Shown here: positions 1 to 8,904 of the stretch, one piece after another | Layout: the number at the start of each line of letters is the position of its first letter | Position numbering within the stretch: the first letter of the stretch is position 1 | Source: Rubripirellula amarantea | GTDB lineage: Bacteria > Planctomycetota > Planctomycetia > Pirellulales > Pirellulaceae | Reading direction: 5' to 3' | DNA length: 64,000 bases | Assembly (NCBI RefSeq): GCF_007859865.1 | Contig: NZ_SJPI01000001.1 | Location: forward strand, 2,621,132 to 2,685,131 | The notes under the pieces: model-generated | Databases searched by the model: none | Told to the model about the DNA's origin: nothing | Seen by the model: the letters and a program-made list of their open reading frames with translations, nothing else | Made by a program: the position numbers and the translations under genes

Positions 1-44
1 GAGTTTCACAGGCATTTGCTAGTCGGCACCGCGAAATACTCAGC

Positions 45-72
45 TTGGCCCCCGACGCCAGCCTGTTAAACT
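45..72 (+). promoter_or_regulatory. Weak sigma70-like promoter candidate for the cyclophilin gene
   Basis: TTGGCC (45-50) and TAAACT (67-72) are separated by 16 bases; each matches four of six consensus positions. It lies about 50 bases before the start codon at 123, and a GGAG (108-111) precedes that start. Planctomycete promoters are often far from consensus, so this is only a candidate. Confidence 0.22.
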
Positions 73-122
73 AAAGAATCTCGTTTTCCAAAGATCACAC
101 TCACAACGGAGTTTTCCTGAGT

Positions 123-728
123 ATGAAGAAAATCGTCGCTGGCCTTCTGGCTATTGTTTCCTCCTTCGGCCTCGTTGGTAGCGTCGAGGCACGCTCGCCC
201 GAAGATGGTGAGGTCACCCACAAGGTTTACTTTGACGTCTCCATTGATGGCAAGGAGGCTGGCCGCATCACGATGGGCTTGTTTGGTAAAGACGTTCCGC
301 AAACCGTCGAGAACTTTCGTGCATTGTGCACCGGCGAAGCTGGCAAAACGGACTCGGGTGTTCCGTTGCACTACAAAGGCAGCGTCTTTCATCGCGTGAT
401 TCCCAACTTCATGTTGCAAGGTGGTGACTTTACCGCTGGCAACGGAACCGGCGGCGAAAGTATCTACGGTGAAAAGTTTGACGACGAAGCGTTCACGTTC
501 GTTCACAACATGCCTGGCATCCTCAGCATGGCGAATGCCGGTCGTAATACCAACGGTTCGCAATTCTTTATCACCACAGTCCCAACGCCGCACCTCAACG
601 GACGTCACGTCGTCTTTGGAAAAGTCATCGACGGCATGGCACTGGTCAAGAAGATTGAATCACTGGGGTCACAATCCGGTGCCACTCGCGCCAAGATCGT
701 CATCGCTGATTGCGGTGAACTGAAGTAA
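123..728 (+). CDS. Secreted cyclophilin-type peptidyl-prolyl cis-trans isomerase
   Basis: A 201-residue protein that would catalyse cis-trans isomerisation of X-Pro bonds outside the cytoplasm. Residues 1-23 are a signal peptide ending VEA. The cyclophilin fold follows: FHRVIPNF with catalytic Arg91 and Phe96, QGGD (99-102), and NGSQFFIT (144-151). The position of the cyclosporin-contacting Trp of human CypA (WLDGKHVVFG) is His157 here ([10 protein letters not shown]), which is usual for bacterial secreted members. ATG at 123 is preceded by GGAG eleven bases upstream. The gene stands alone and ends just before a strong hairpin terminator. Family assignment is firm; the natural clients are unknown. 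Confidence 0.93.
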   Translation: MKKIVAGLLAIVSSFGLVGSVEARSPEDGEVTHKVYFDVSIDGKEAGRITMGLFGKDVPQTVENFRALCTGEAGKTDSGVPLHYKGSVFHRVIPNFMLQGGDFTAGNGTGGESIYGEKFDDEAFTFVHNMPGILSMANAGRNTNGSQFFITTVPTPHLNGRHVVFGKVIDGMALVKKIESLGSQSGATRAKIVIADCGELK

Positions 729-757
729 GCCAAGAATTCAGTCTGACACTTTCTGAA

Positions 758-790
758 GCCCGCATTGATCGATTCAGTGCGGGCTTTTTT
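758..790 (+). terminator. Rho-independent terminator of the cyclophilin gene
   Basis: Perfect 7-bp stem GCCCGCA (758-764) / TGCGGGC (778-784) with a 13-base loop, followed directly by six T residues (785-790). It lies 30 bases after the stop codon. Confidence 0.9.
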
Positions 791-865
791 CGTCCAGAAT
801 CGTTCACGCTCACTGATTTTTTGGATAAGCCTCGTTACTTCGGCGTCAAACAGTACCGTAGGGGT

Positions 866-970
866 GCTCGGGACTTTGTGGCTCGGGCTTCTGACGCTCG
901 AGCCTTTGACGCCCGGGACTTTGGCGCCCGGGACTTTGACGCCCGGGACTTTGGCGCCCGGGACTTTGGC
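866..970. repeat. 15-bp tandem repeat, seven units, upstream of the J-like gene
   Basis: Seven head-to-tail 15-base units with consensus GCYCGGGACTTTGRC. The last four units (911-970) are nearly identical; the first three (866-910) are degenerate. The array occupies the spacer between the cyclophilin terminator and the start at 1093. Because the unit is five codons long it creates an open frame reading ARDFG repeatedly, but that frame overlaps the next gene and is not considered coding. Confidence 0.9.
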
Positions 971-1092
971 GCTCGTTTGGCCTTCGTGGCTCACCGAGGC
1001 ATACCAGCTCGGGACGTCGGCTCGACGAAGATAAGTTACAATTGGCTCTGCTGTCCGCTATTTCGTTCTTCCCTGCCTCGCTCTGTTGGAAC

Positions 1093-3459
1093 ATGTTTGA
1101 CCCTTTGCACAAATGGCTCGGAATTCCACCCAGTGAGCAGCCTCCTCATCATTATCGACTATTGGGAGTCACTCTATTCGAGAGCGATCCCGATGTGATC
1201 GATAGCGCGGCAGATCGTCAGTTGTCTTTCCTGCATGAATTAACCGGTGGGGAACATGGTGAAGCAGCCGAACAGCTTTCCAATCAAGTTTCGTTGGCGC
1301 GGCTGTGTTTGCTCAATGCGGACAAGAAGGCTGCCTATGACGAAGTGCTCCGGCGACGTCGATCAAAGGAATCATCGAGTGAACTTGGTCCGCAGCCAAC
1401 TGCGGCATTGCAACCAACAATCCCGGTCAATCAACTCGCGGCGAAACAAGGCACTACCGGTCATCCCACGGGCGCCGCACCAACTGCACCAGTCCTGCGA
1501 CCGGGACCGGTTGAACCAAAGTCGCCCGTCCGTGTTCAATCACGCATCGCAGCAAATGCAAAACGCAGACGCAAGACGTCGTCCCCGTTTTGGATGATTT
1601 CGGCCATCGCTGGCATCATTGCAATCTTGATGATCTTCATGGCCGTTCGCGAAGGACATCTAAAGCTAGACTACTCGTGGATCACGGGAACTGCTGACCC
1701 CGAAGGTCCTTCGCCGGCCACGCAGCCTAGTGTCGCGGAAACCGATTCGGCCCCAAGTACCGTGCCTTCGATGGCTTCGAACACTCCCGTGGTCGCTGCG
1801 GCTCCAACAAGTCGCCAACCATCCGGCCAGCCGAACAACCGACCAACGCAGTCGCAGCGCAGCACCGATCGCGACGATGCCGATAACAACCGTGAAAGTA
1901 GCGGTGCTAAGGCTCCGGTGCCAAAGCAACGGTCGCTTGCCGATCTTTTGAAGCCACCTTCGCCCGAATTAGTTGCAGCCAAACCAAGCATCGTTCGCTC
2001 CCCGTTGCCCTCAGCAGCAGAATTGAACGAGAAGCTTGAGGTTGTGAACGAGGTGTACGGGAACGAATTGCGAGGCGCGACGAAGTCCAATGATCCAGAG
2101 GTGAAAATCGCAACCGCTCGACAACTCTTTCGCGATGGGGAGCAAACGTCGAAGGATCCCGTAGGGCGATTTGCAATGTGGCGGTATTCTCGTGATCTGT
2201 TCACGCAAGCCGGTAGCGTCGCCGACGCGTTGGCCACCAGCGATGCGATAAGCCGGTTCTACGAAGGCTACGATCGATTGTCAGAAAATCTTGATGTGAT
2301 CCGCAGCCTAGTTTCTTCTGATCGCGAATGGCAATCGCCAGCCGACTTAGTGGAAACAGTTGAAGCGTTTGTTGACGAGGCGAATCAAGCGAATCGATAT
2401 GAACTTTCTGTTGCCGCAGCTTCCGCTGTCCTTGATTCCATCGGTGATGGATGGTCAACCAAGGATCGTGATCTCTTAAACGACCTAAAGAAGGAAGCGT
2501 CCGAGGCCGACACTCAGTATTCGGCCTTTCGTGACGCGGTGAAAGCGTGGTCATCGTCTAAACGGGGAACACCGAAGAACCAAGCGGCTAGCGGCGAGAT
2601 CGGTCGCTTTCTTGTGGTAGCTCGCGGTGATTGGGACGAAGCCAAGCTTTACTTTTCGATGGGCGACAACAGGCTTTTAGCACGCGCCGCGGAGTTGGAT
2701 CTCAAGCAGTCTCAAACAGATACCGCCCAACGCGAGGTAGCCGATGCTTGGGTGATCGCCGTGGAAGGTAGTCGCGATGCCGAACTTCGTGAGGCGGTCC
2801 TCAATCGCGCTGTCAGTCTGATTGAAGCGGCAATTTCAAATCTCGAAGGTTTAGAAAAAGGTATCGCTGAGAAACGGTTGCGCGAGGTGACGAAATTGCT
2901 CGAGGATCATCGAGCCCACTTTCCCGCGACCTCATTCGTCGAAAGCCAACCCACCACTTTCCGATCACCAGGGCGCATTCTCGACAACCGTCGGTGGACT
3001 TCAACGGCATCGCGGAGTGACAGCGCAAAATCCGTAAGACAGCGTTTGGAGGTAGGCATGGGATCGCACCCTCGAGGTCTGGGGGCGGCGGCCGCCGGAG
3101 TGGAACTGGCGGGCGTGGAAACATTAGCGATCGATGGTCAAGCATCGCCTCCCGTGATGGAAACGATCGACAGCGATTCAAAGTTCGGGTTGCTGATCGA
3201 CTACCACACTCCCGGTGGCTATACCAAGCGAGTGTTCGTTGGATTCGCAACAAAGCCAGATCGAACATTCTCGCTCGGTCCGCCATGGGGAAAAGAGCAG
3301 GACAAGCCCGATATCGAAGACTCTCTGCCGCCATCAAACCATTACGACTTGGATCTCAATCGCTGGGCTCCCGACACCTGGGACCGGCGATGCTGGGTCA
3401 CCCTGTTCATGCAAAACTGTGGGTATGGTCGCCAAGCCGAAGCCAGTTTGAGTTGGTAG
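1093..3459 (+). CDS. J-domain-like single-span membrane protein paired with Hsp70
   Basis: A 788-residue protein of a planctomycete-typical type. Residues 1-90 (DPLHKWLGIPPSEQPPHHYRLL..., later NADKKAAYDEVLRRR) resemble a J-domain in layout but I see no HPD tripeptide, so classical DnaK ATPase stimulation is doubtful. A low-complexity Pro/Ala/Gln-rich linker follows, then one transmembrane helix at about 166-184 after a basic KRRRK, another Pro/Ser/Thr-rich linker, and a long helical C-terminal half. ATG 1093 is preferred over a TTG at 1042 because the conserved pattern starts there. The Hsp70 gene begins 19 bases after its stop, suggesting a co-expressed membrane-tethered chaperone pair; this is inference from order. 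Confidence 0.7.
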   Translation: MFDPLHKWLGIPPSEQPPHHYRLLGVTLFESDPDVIDSAADRQLSFLHELTGGEHGEAAEQLSNQVSLARLCLLNADKKAAYDEVLRRRRSKESSSELGPQPTAALQPTIPVNQLAAKQGTTGHPTGAAPTAPVLRPGPVEPKSPVRVQSRIAANAKRRRKTSSPFWMISAIAGIIAILMIFMAVREGHLKLDYSWITGTADPEGPSPATQPSVAETDSAPSTVPSMASNTPVVAAAPTSRQPSGQPNNRPTQSQRSTDRDDADNNRESSGAKAPVPKQRSLADLLKPPSPELVAAKPSIVRSPLPSAAELNEKLEVVNEVYGNELRGATKSNDPEVKIATARQLFRDGEQTSKDPVGRFAMWRYSRDLFTQAGSVADALATSDAISRFYEGYDRLSENLDVIRSLVSSDREWQSPADLVETVEAFVDEANQANRYELSVAAASAVLDSIGDGWSTKDRDLLNDLKKEASEADTQYSAFRDAVKAWSSSKRGTPKNQAASGEIGRFLVVARGDWDEAKLYFSMGDNRLLARAAELDLKQSQTDTAQREVADAWVIAVEGSRDAELREAVLNRAVSLIEAAISNLEGLEKGIAEKRLREVTKLLEDHRAHFPATSFVESQPTTFRSPGRILDNRRWTSTASRSDSAKSVRQRLEVGMGSHPRGLGAAAAGVELAGVETLAIDGQASPPVMETIDSDSKFGLLIDYHTPGGYTKRVFVGFATKPDRTFSLGPPWGKEQDKPDIEDSLPPSNHYDLDLNRWAPDTWDRRCWVTLFMQNCGYGRQAEASLSW

Positions 3460-3478
3460 TGGGAACGATAGATCATTC

Positions 3479-5023
3479 ATGAAAGATAAAATTACTATCA
3501 CTGACCCAATCGTCGGCATCGATTTGGGGACCACACGCAGCGTGGTCGCGCATGTCGACTTCATGGGCGATGTAAAAACAGTTCCCAACCGTGAGGGAGA
3601 ATTGACAACAGCGTCAGCCGTTCTGTTTGACGATGGTTCCGTAACGGTGGGCAAGGAAGCACTTAAGGCACTAGCGGTTATGCCATCGCAAGTTGCCATG
3701 TATGCCAAACGGGAGATGGGAAGCCCGACCTTTTCCAAGAAGATCAACGGTCAATCCTATCCGCCAGAAATGATTCAGTCATTCGTGTTGGCGAAGCTTC
3801 GACGTGACGCCGAGCAAAAGCTCGGTTGTGAAATTTCGAAAGTCGTGATTACCGTCCCGGCTTATTTTAATGAACCCAAACGCCGCGCAACGATGGACGC
3901 TGGGTTATTAGCGGGCCTTGACGTACGTGCGGTAATTAACGAACCCACGGCCGCGGCGATCGCGTTCGGCGTCGATCGAATCAGCCGAATCGTCGGTGAG
4001 CAAACCACGCTCGTGTTCGATCTTGGCGGCGGTACGTTAGATGTGTCGATCGTCAAAGTAGACGGAAAGAAGATTCAAACGATTGCCACCGATGGCAACG
4101 CGATGTTGGGCGGAATTGACTGGGATAAGTGCTTGGCCCGTTGGCTTGACGCTCAATTTAGTGTGCAGCATTCGATCAAGCCCTCTGAATCAGAACTAGG
4201 GCAGGAATTCTTGCGTCGCGAAGCCGAGGAACTGAAACATTCCCTGTCCTCTCGCAGCAAGGTCAATGTCCGCCTGACCTATCAGGGAAAGATTTTAAAG
4301 ACCGAGATCAAACGGGACGAGTTCGAAGAGATGACCGCTCATCTGCTTGACCGTTGCCGGTTCACGGTTCGCAAAGTGGTCAAAGATTCGCGATTGGAAT
4401 GGATCGAGATCGATCGCATTCTGTTGGTTGGTGGTTCGACGCGGATGCCGATGATTCCGGAAATGTTGCAAAAGGAGTCCAGCATTGAACCTGATGCATC
4501 GGTTTCCGCTGACGAAGTCGTCGCTCATGGGGCAGCGATCTACGCATCAACGCTGCTTGAAAGTACTGATACCGGTGGTCAATTGGACTTCCCGGAAATC
4601 ACGGATGTCAATGCGCACCATTTGGGAGTGCTAGGCGTGGATAAAAAGACAGGCCGACGGATTGGGCACGTCATGATTCCTCGCAACACGCCGCTTCCCG
4701 CTTCTAAGGTCACTCGATTTGAAACCATTCGTGACCGCCAGCCCAGCGTCGCGGTGGAGGTAATCGAGGGCGGTAATTCAACCGGGCTAAACGCAACGTC
4801 GATTGGACGCTGCGTCATTGACAATCTTCCCAAGAACTTGCCTGCGGGAACGCCAGTCGATGTGGCTTTCCGCTACGACACCGATGGTCTGATTCACATC
4901 GAAGCGATCATGCCCACGACGGGTCAGCGAACGGAGATGACGATCGACCGCGTCGGTGGACTGACCAACGACGACAAGGATAAGTTGACCAACATACTGG
5001 AAGAACTTGGATTAGACGATTGA
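3479..5023 (+). CDS. Hsp70/DnaK-family protein without the helical lid
   Basis: A 514-residue Hsp70-family ATPase. The nucleotide-binding domain shows phosphate-1 IVGIDLGTTRSVV (near 11), VITVPAYFNEPKRRA, INEPTAAAIAFG, phosphate-2 LVFDLGGGTLDVSIV and the adenosine motif ILLVGGSTRMPMI. A beta-type substrate-binding domain follows from about residue 375 to the end. Canonical DnaK has about 640 residues, so the alpha-helical lid and the EEVD-like tail are absent. The gene directly follows the J-like membrane protein (19-base gap), and grpE or dnaJ are not nearby, so this is a specialised paralog rather than the main DnaK. It is transcribed convergently with the M41-like gene, 7 bases away. Confidence 0.88.
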   Translation: MKDKITITDPIVGIDLGTTRSVVAHVDFMGDVKTVPNREGELTTASAVLFDDGSVTVGKEALKALAVMPSQVAMYAKREMGSPTFSKKINGQSYPPEMIQSFVLAKLRRDAEQKLGCEISKVVITVPAYFNEPKRRATMDAGLLAGLDVRAVINEPTAAAIAFGVDRISRIVGEQTTLVFDLGGGTLDVSIVKVDGKKIQTIATDGNAMLGGIDWDKCLARWLDAQFSVQHSIKPSESELGQEFLRREAEELKHSLSSRSKVNVRLTYQGKILKTEIKRDEFEEMTAHLLDRCRFTVRKVVKDSRLEWIEIDRILLVGGSTRMPMIPEMLQKESSIEPDASVSADEVVAHGAAIYASTLLESTDTGGQLDFPEITDVNAHHLGVLGVDKKTGRRIGHVMIPRNTPLPASKVTRFETIRDRQPSVAVEVIEGGNSTGLNATSIGRCVIDNLPKNLPAGTPVDVAFRYDTDGLIHIEAIMPTTGQRTEMTIDRVGGLTNDDKDKLTNILEELGLDD

Positions 5024-5030
5024 TCGCATG

Positions 5031-5522
5031 CTATCGCGACAACCAAAACTCCAATACATCAGCGACCTGTTCCGCTTCAAGCATTTCATGAGCCTCCAGT
5101 TCATCAGCGAGCTGCGCGATGGCGGGCCAACATGGTTCTTTTTGCAAATGTTGATGCAATTCAAGGATCACCATTTCAAGTAACCTTGTGCACTTCACTG
5201 GATGACGGACAACATCACTGGCAATCGACATTGCGGTGTCCCAGTCATGTTGCCAAGGCCCGTAAGTCGCCGGGTGCAATTTTTCGCCTCGGTAGATCAT
5301 CTCAGCGACCGGGCCTGCCAGGATCGTCATGATCTCACGCTGCCGTTGCCAATCCGTGTTTGGGTCGACTCGCCCCCACGCGACCCGGCAATCCCCAAAC
5401 CGCTCTGGCAAGTAGTCGTCGGCCTCACCCCAAAGCTGCATCGAATCGATCTTGCCGCCCAAAGCATATCCCACCACCGCATGCCCCGATTCGTGATAGG
5501 CGGTCAGGGTTTCGTCACACAT
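5031..5522 (-). CDS. Stand-alone M41 (FtsH-type) peptidase-like protein
   Basis: A 163-residue protein containing AYHESGHAVVGYALGG at residues 8-23, the zinc-binding HExxH signature in the form typical of FtsH peptidases (M41). QHDWDTAMSIASDVV at about 89-103 sits where FtsH has its third metal ligand (Asp) in the helix ending in an ALA-rich segment; the Asp/His here are plausible ligands. There is no AAA+ ATPase domain and no membrane segment, and the length is about a quarter of FtsH. It may act as a small metallopeptidase or a regulatory relic. Its stop lies 7 bases from that of the Hsp70 gene, on the opposite strand. Confidence 0.68.
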   Translation of the reverse strand: MCDETLTAYHESGHAVVGYALGGKIDSMQLWGEADDYLPERFGDCRVAWGRVDPNTDWQRQREIMTILAGPVAEMIYRGEKLHPATYGPWQHDWDTAMSIASDVVRHPVKCTRLLEMVILELHQHLQKEPCWPAIAQLADELEAHEMLEAEQVADVLEFWLSR

Positions 5523-5649
5523 GGCGAATGAGCAATCGTTGGTAGCGAACAGGTCGAGGAAACGGTCTGATTGCGGCTGGAAAGCCGACTAAGGCCGTGC
5601 TAGCCTACGTTCTCACCTAATTCCTGTCACCTGATACCTGAAGCCAATT

Positions 5650-6690
5650 ATGAAAGCGATGCTGCTGACCGAGTACTCCCACATGGAAGTCACTGACGTG
5701 GACGAACCGCAGGTCGGTCCTCACGACGTCTTGGTTCAAGTCGAAGCGTGCGGAATCTGCGGCAGTGACATTCACGGCTTTGACGGAAGCACCGGACGCC
5801 GCATTCCGCCATTGGTGATGGGGCACGAAGCAGCAGGTATCGTCGTCGAAACTGGCGATGCAGTTACCGATTTGGCCAAGGGCGACCGAGTCACTTTTGA
5901 TTCGATGGTTTCCTGCGGCGATTGTCACTTCTGTCGCAAAGGGCAAGGCAACTTGTGCGACAACCGTATGGTTCTGGGCGTTTCCTGTGGCGATTACCGT
6001 CGTCATGGCGCGTTCGCTGAACGAATCAGTGTGCCCCGCCGGATCGTCTATCGCATTCCTGACAACTTGTCCTTTGAGCACGCCGCTCTGGTCGAAGCGG
6101 TCTCCGTCGCCGTTCACGCGGCTGAAGTCACACCTATTCAATTGGGCGACACAGCCGTGGTTGTCGGTGCCGGGATGATTGGCCTGTTGGTCGTGCAGGC
6201 CGTTCGTGCCGCCGGTGCTTCGCGAGTGATCGCCGTCGACCTGAACGACAAGCGACTCGCCGCCGCCAAGGAACTCGGCGCCGACGAAGTGCTACGTGGC
6301 GACCAATGCGACGTCCCCGCAGTGATTCGTGAAATGACCGAAGGACGCGGCGCTGATGTGGCTCTCGAAGTGGTCGGTGCGACTCCCACGGTGAAGACCG
6401 CGATTGAATCCGTTCGTAAGGGCGGCCACGTCACGCTAGTGGGCAATGTGTCGCCGACTATTGAATTGCCGTTGCAGTCTGTTGTAACGCGGGAAATCAC
6501 CTTGCATGGAACTTGCGGTTGCAACGGAGAGTACCCTCAATGCATCGACCTGATGGCCCGCGGTATCATCAACGTCGCACCGTTGATCACGTCCAAAATA
6601 TCGCTCAGCGACGGACCTGCATGGTTTGAAAGACTGCACGCCGGCGACCCGGACCAAATGAAGGTGGTCGTTGAGCCTCAGCGTTCCTAG
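5650..6690 (+). CDS. Zinc-dependent medium-chain alcohol/polyol dehydrogenase
   Basis: A 346-residue MDR-superfamily oxidoreductase of the sorbitol / threonine / galactitol-phosphate dehydrogenase group. Catalytic zinc ligands are Cys37 (GICGSD), His59 and Glu60 (GHE); the structural zinc lobe has Cys89, Cys92, Cys95 and Cys103. The NAD(P)-binding Rossmann motif is VVGAGMIGLLVVQ near residue 170, with an Asp (AVDLNDKR) after strand 2 that favours NAD over NADP. The substrate cannot be read from sequence. ATG 5650 fits the family N-terminus. It stands alone between convergent genes. Confidence 0.85.
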   Translation: MKAMLLTEYSHMEVTDVDEPQVGPHDVLVQVEACGICGSDIHGFDGSTGRRIPPLVMGHEAAGIVVETGDAVTDLAKGDRVTFDSMVSCGDCHFCRKGQGNLCDNRMVLGVSCGDYRRHGAFAERISVPRRIVYRIPDNLSFEHAALVEAVSVAVHAAEVTPIQLGDTAVVVGAGMIGLLVVQAVRAAGASRVIAVDLNDKRLAAAKELGADEVLRGDQCDVPAVIREMTEGRGADVALEVVGATPTVKTAIESVRKGGHVTLVGNVSPTIELPLQSVVTREITLHGTCGCNGEYPQCIDLMARGIINVAPLITSKISLSDGPAWFERLHAGDPDQMKVVVEPQRS

Positions 6691-6734
6691 TTCTAGAGCT
6701 ACGTTTCGAAGCTGTTGCACTCGTGTTCTCCGCG

Positions 6735-6772
6735 ACAAACAGGGCTCCCTGCAACAAACAGGGCTCCCTGCA
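6735..6772. repeat. 19-bp direct tandem repeat, two perfect copies
   Basis: Two identical 19-base units (6735-6753 and 6754-6772; core AACAGGGCTCCCTGC) plus a partial third, lying between the convergent ends of the dehydrogenase and permease genes. Each unit contains the palindrome AGGGCTCCCT-like core, so it may fold as small hairpins. Confidence 0.85.
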
Positions 6773-6776
6773 ACAA

Positions 6777-8072
6777 TCAGGCTTTCACTCGCAAGAACGG
6801 GTAAATCGCCAAACCCAGCAGCAGTGTCCCCACTGCTGCGTAGGCGGGAATGGGGTTGCCCCAGGAAGCGAGAACGCCGAATCCCACTGTCGCGGCAATG
6901 AACACCGTTGGTGGAATTCCCCAAAATGGAAGCTTGCTAATTTGGCCTCTAGCTCTCAGCAAAAACAGCGTGCTGATCGCGAGCGCCGAACACAACGATA
7001 GAGTTAAGCCAAGGTAGCTCAGCAGGTCTTTCAATTGCGAAATCGCGACGACCGCGATTGCTAATCCTGCCTGAAACCAAACCGCAATCGCGGGAGGCTG
7101 TTCGCGAAACGAGAACCAACTCGGCATGTATCCGTCATCTGCCATTTTCGCATAGACCCGCGGGCCCGTCATCATCATCGCCGTGACCGAAGTCGCTAAT
7201 GCCACGGCGATTGCGATTCGCACCAGTTGTTCCAGTCCAAAACCGCCAATGGCTTGCGCGGCGGTTGCCGCCACTTCGGAAATCTTGTCCTGCGAAGTGA
7301 TCGTTTCCATCGGTGCCGCATAAACGAACACAGCGTTCAAGGCCAGATAGATCAAGCTCACCAGTAACGTTCCGGCAATAATGGCTCGGGGGACATTGGC
7401 TTGCGGATTCTTGATCTCACCCGAAATGTAAATTGCCGCATTAAATCCCGCGAACGAAAACGAAATCCAAACCAGTTGGTTCGCTAGCGTGAACAGCGAT
7501 AATGGTTCGAGCTGGTTTGCGTTAGGGGCGCTAGTCGACCACGATCCTATCTTCATTAGCGACCAAACCAGAAACCCAACAATCAATGCCAATTTCGTAA
7601 GCACAATTACGTCTTGCACTCGAGCTGCCATCGAAACTCGAAACGTATTGAGCATGGCGGCGGCAACGATCACGCTAATCGCAATTGTTGATGGCGGAGG
7701 CAAATGATCGGGTGCAAACAACAATGGTCCGGCGTAGGCCTCCAGTCCCAATGCTGCTGCCGCGATGGGGCCCGTGAATCCCGCAAGCAACGAAACGAAG
7801 CCAGCGGTCAGTCCAGCGGATGGATGCAGAGCCCGGGCTAAGAACAAATACTCGCCACCGGATTCCGTGAATCGCTGGGCGAGTGACGCATAGCTGACCG
7901 CGCCGCACATGGCGATAACGCTACCAATGGCCCAGGCCAGCATGACGCGCGATGGTGACCCAAGGGCATCGAGTGCGAATCCGCTGGTCGTGAACACGCC
8001 AACACCGATCATGCTTGCGGCAACAATCGTCGTGGCGGACACGAGCCCAATAGGGTGCTTCGACTGAGTCAA
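6777..8072 (-). CDS. APC-superfamily amino acid permease
   Basis: A 431-residue, very hydrophobic protein with about 12 predicted membrane helices. The first helix carries the unwound substrate-binding motif of the APC family, ASMIGVGVFTTSGF (near residues 18-32). Other family-like segments are GGEYLFLARALHP and the FSFAGFNAAIYISGEIKNP stretch after helix 5. It should exchange or co-transport amino acids or polyamines across the inner membrane. The start is TTG at 8070-8072, overlapping the TGA of the upstream methyltransferase gene as TTGA, which implies translational coupling. Substrate is unknown. Confidence 0.85.
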   Translation of the reverse strand: MTQSKHPIGLVSATTIVAASMIGVGVFTTSGFALDALGSPSRVMLAWAIGSVIAMCGAVSYASLAQRFTESGGEYLFLARALHPSAGLTAGFVSLLAGFTGPIAAAALGLEAYAGPLLFAPDHLPPPSTIAISVIVAAAMLNTFRVSMAARVQDVIVLTKLALIVGFLVWSLMKIGSWSTSAPNANQLEPLSLFTLANQLVWISFSFAGFNAAIYISGEIKNPQANVPRAIIAGTLLVSLIYLALNAVFVYAAPMETITSQDKISEVAATAAQAIGGFGLEQLVRIAIAVALATSVTAMMMTGPRVYAKMADDGYMPSWFSFREQPPAIAVWFQAGLAIAVVAISQLKDLLSYLGLTLSLCSALAISTLFLLRARGQISKLPFWGIPPTVFIAATVGFGVLASWGNPIPAYAAVGTLLLGLAIYPFLRVKA

Positions 8073-8815
8073 TTGCCGCTTCCGGTCATCGGACGTTTGC
8101 GGAATTCAAGAAAGTAGTTCTCGTCAAAGCCGTTGATGGTGCGTTCGGCGGTCAACTCAAATCCGGCTTCCGAGATCTCATCGATGAAGGTCTGCTTGCC
8201 CGCCCTCACGTGGCCCATTGTCCACTCTCGTGACTCACCCTCAATACGCTCAAAGTCAATCACGACCACACGCCCGCCCTGCTTCAACGCTTGGTGAATC
8301 GACTGCATGGTTGAATGCGGAAATTCGAAATGGTGGTAGACGTCGCAAATGAACGCGAAGTCGATCGAGTTTGGCGGTAAACAAACCGAATCGTCTCGGC
8401 ATAGCACGGTGGTGGAGTTGTCGATTTTTTTGTCGGCGAACAACTTCGTAAGATGCTGAGCAAACTTTGGCGAAAGTTCGACACTGTAGCACCAACCGCC
8501 TTTACCAACCGCCTCGTTCATCATCAACGAGAAAAAGCCTGTGCCCGCACCAATATCGGCCACATGGTCACCCTGCTTGATGCCCATCGCTGCCAAGATA
8601 CTTTCTCTTGCACGGTAAACCTCGCGACTTTCGACTTCAAACTTTTCCAACCAGGACTCAATTTCCAGAGCTGGATCTAGGAACGAATCGTTGATGCCCG
8701 GGTTCACACTCGTGTTAACGTCGACGTCTTGTCCCAGAGAAATTCCGCAAACGAGAACCTCGATACCAAGAAACAAGACAAGGAACAGTAGCCGAAAAAT
8801 TGACGCTGATTTCAT
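8069..8815 (-). CDS. Exported SAM-dependent methyltransferase
   Basis: A 248-residue class I methyltransferase with an N-terminal signal peptide or anchor (residues 1-29, MKSASIFRLLFLVLFLGIEV...). SAM-binding motif I is VADIGAGTGFFSLMM; motif II/post I acidic region and the segment FICDVYHHFEFP followed by LKQGGRVVVIDFER match the Methyltransf_11/25 fold. ATG 8815 is chosen because it puts the signal peptide at the N-terminus; farther upstream starts (8854, 8902) would abut the tRNA gene. A secreted SAM enzyme is odd because SAM is cytoplasmic, yet such proteins are frequent in planctomycetes. It is the first gene of a two-gene unit with the permease. Confidence 0.8.
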   Translation of the reverse strand: MKSASIFRLLFLVLFLGIEVLVCGISLGQDVDVNTSVNPGINDSFLDPALEIESWLEKFEVESREVYRARESILAAMGIKQGDHVADIGAGTGFFSLMMNEAVGKGGWCYSVELSPKFAQHLTKLFADKKIDNSTTVLCRDDSVCLPPNSIDFAFICDVYHHFEFPHSTMQSIHQALKQGGRVVVIDFERIEGESREWTMGHVRAGKQTFIDEISEAGFELTAERTINGFDENYFLEFRKRPMTGSGN

Positions 8816-8904
8816 GAACTTCAACAAGTTGGGGGTACTGAAAGAAAACCGCATTCGCCCAGCATAGCCCACAACGCACAATTGAGTAAAATAGCCATTC
8901 ACCA

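Noticed and set aside
821-1198. 125-codon frame with ARDFG pentapeptide units, like a pentapeptide-repeat protein
   Set aside because: It is produced by the 15-bp DNA repeat and overlaps the start of the well-supported J-like gene; the period and residues do not match the A(D/N)LXX pattern.
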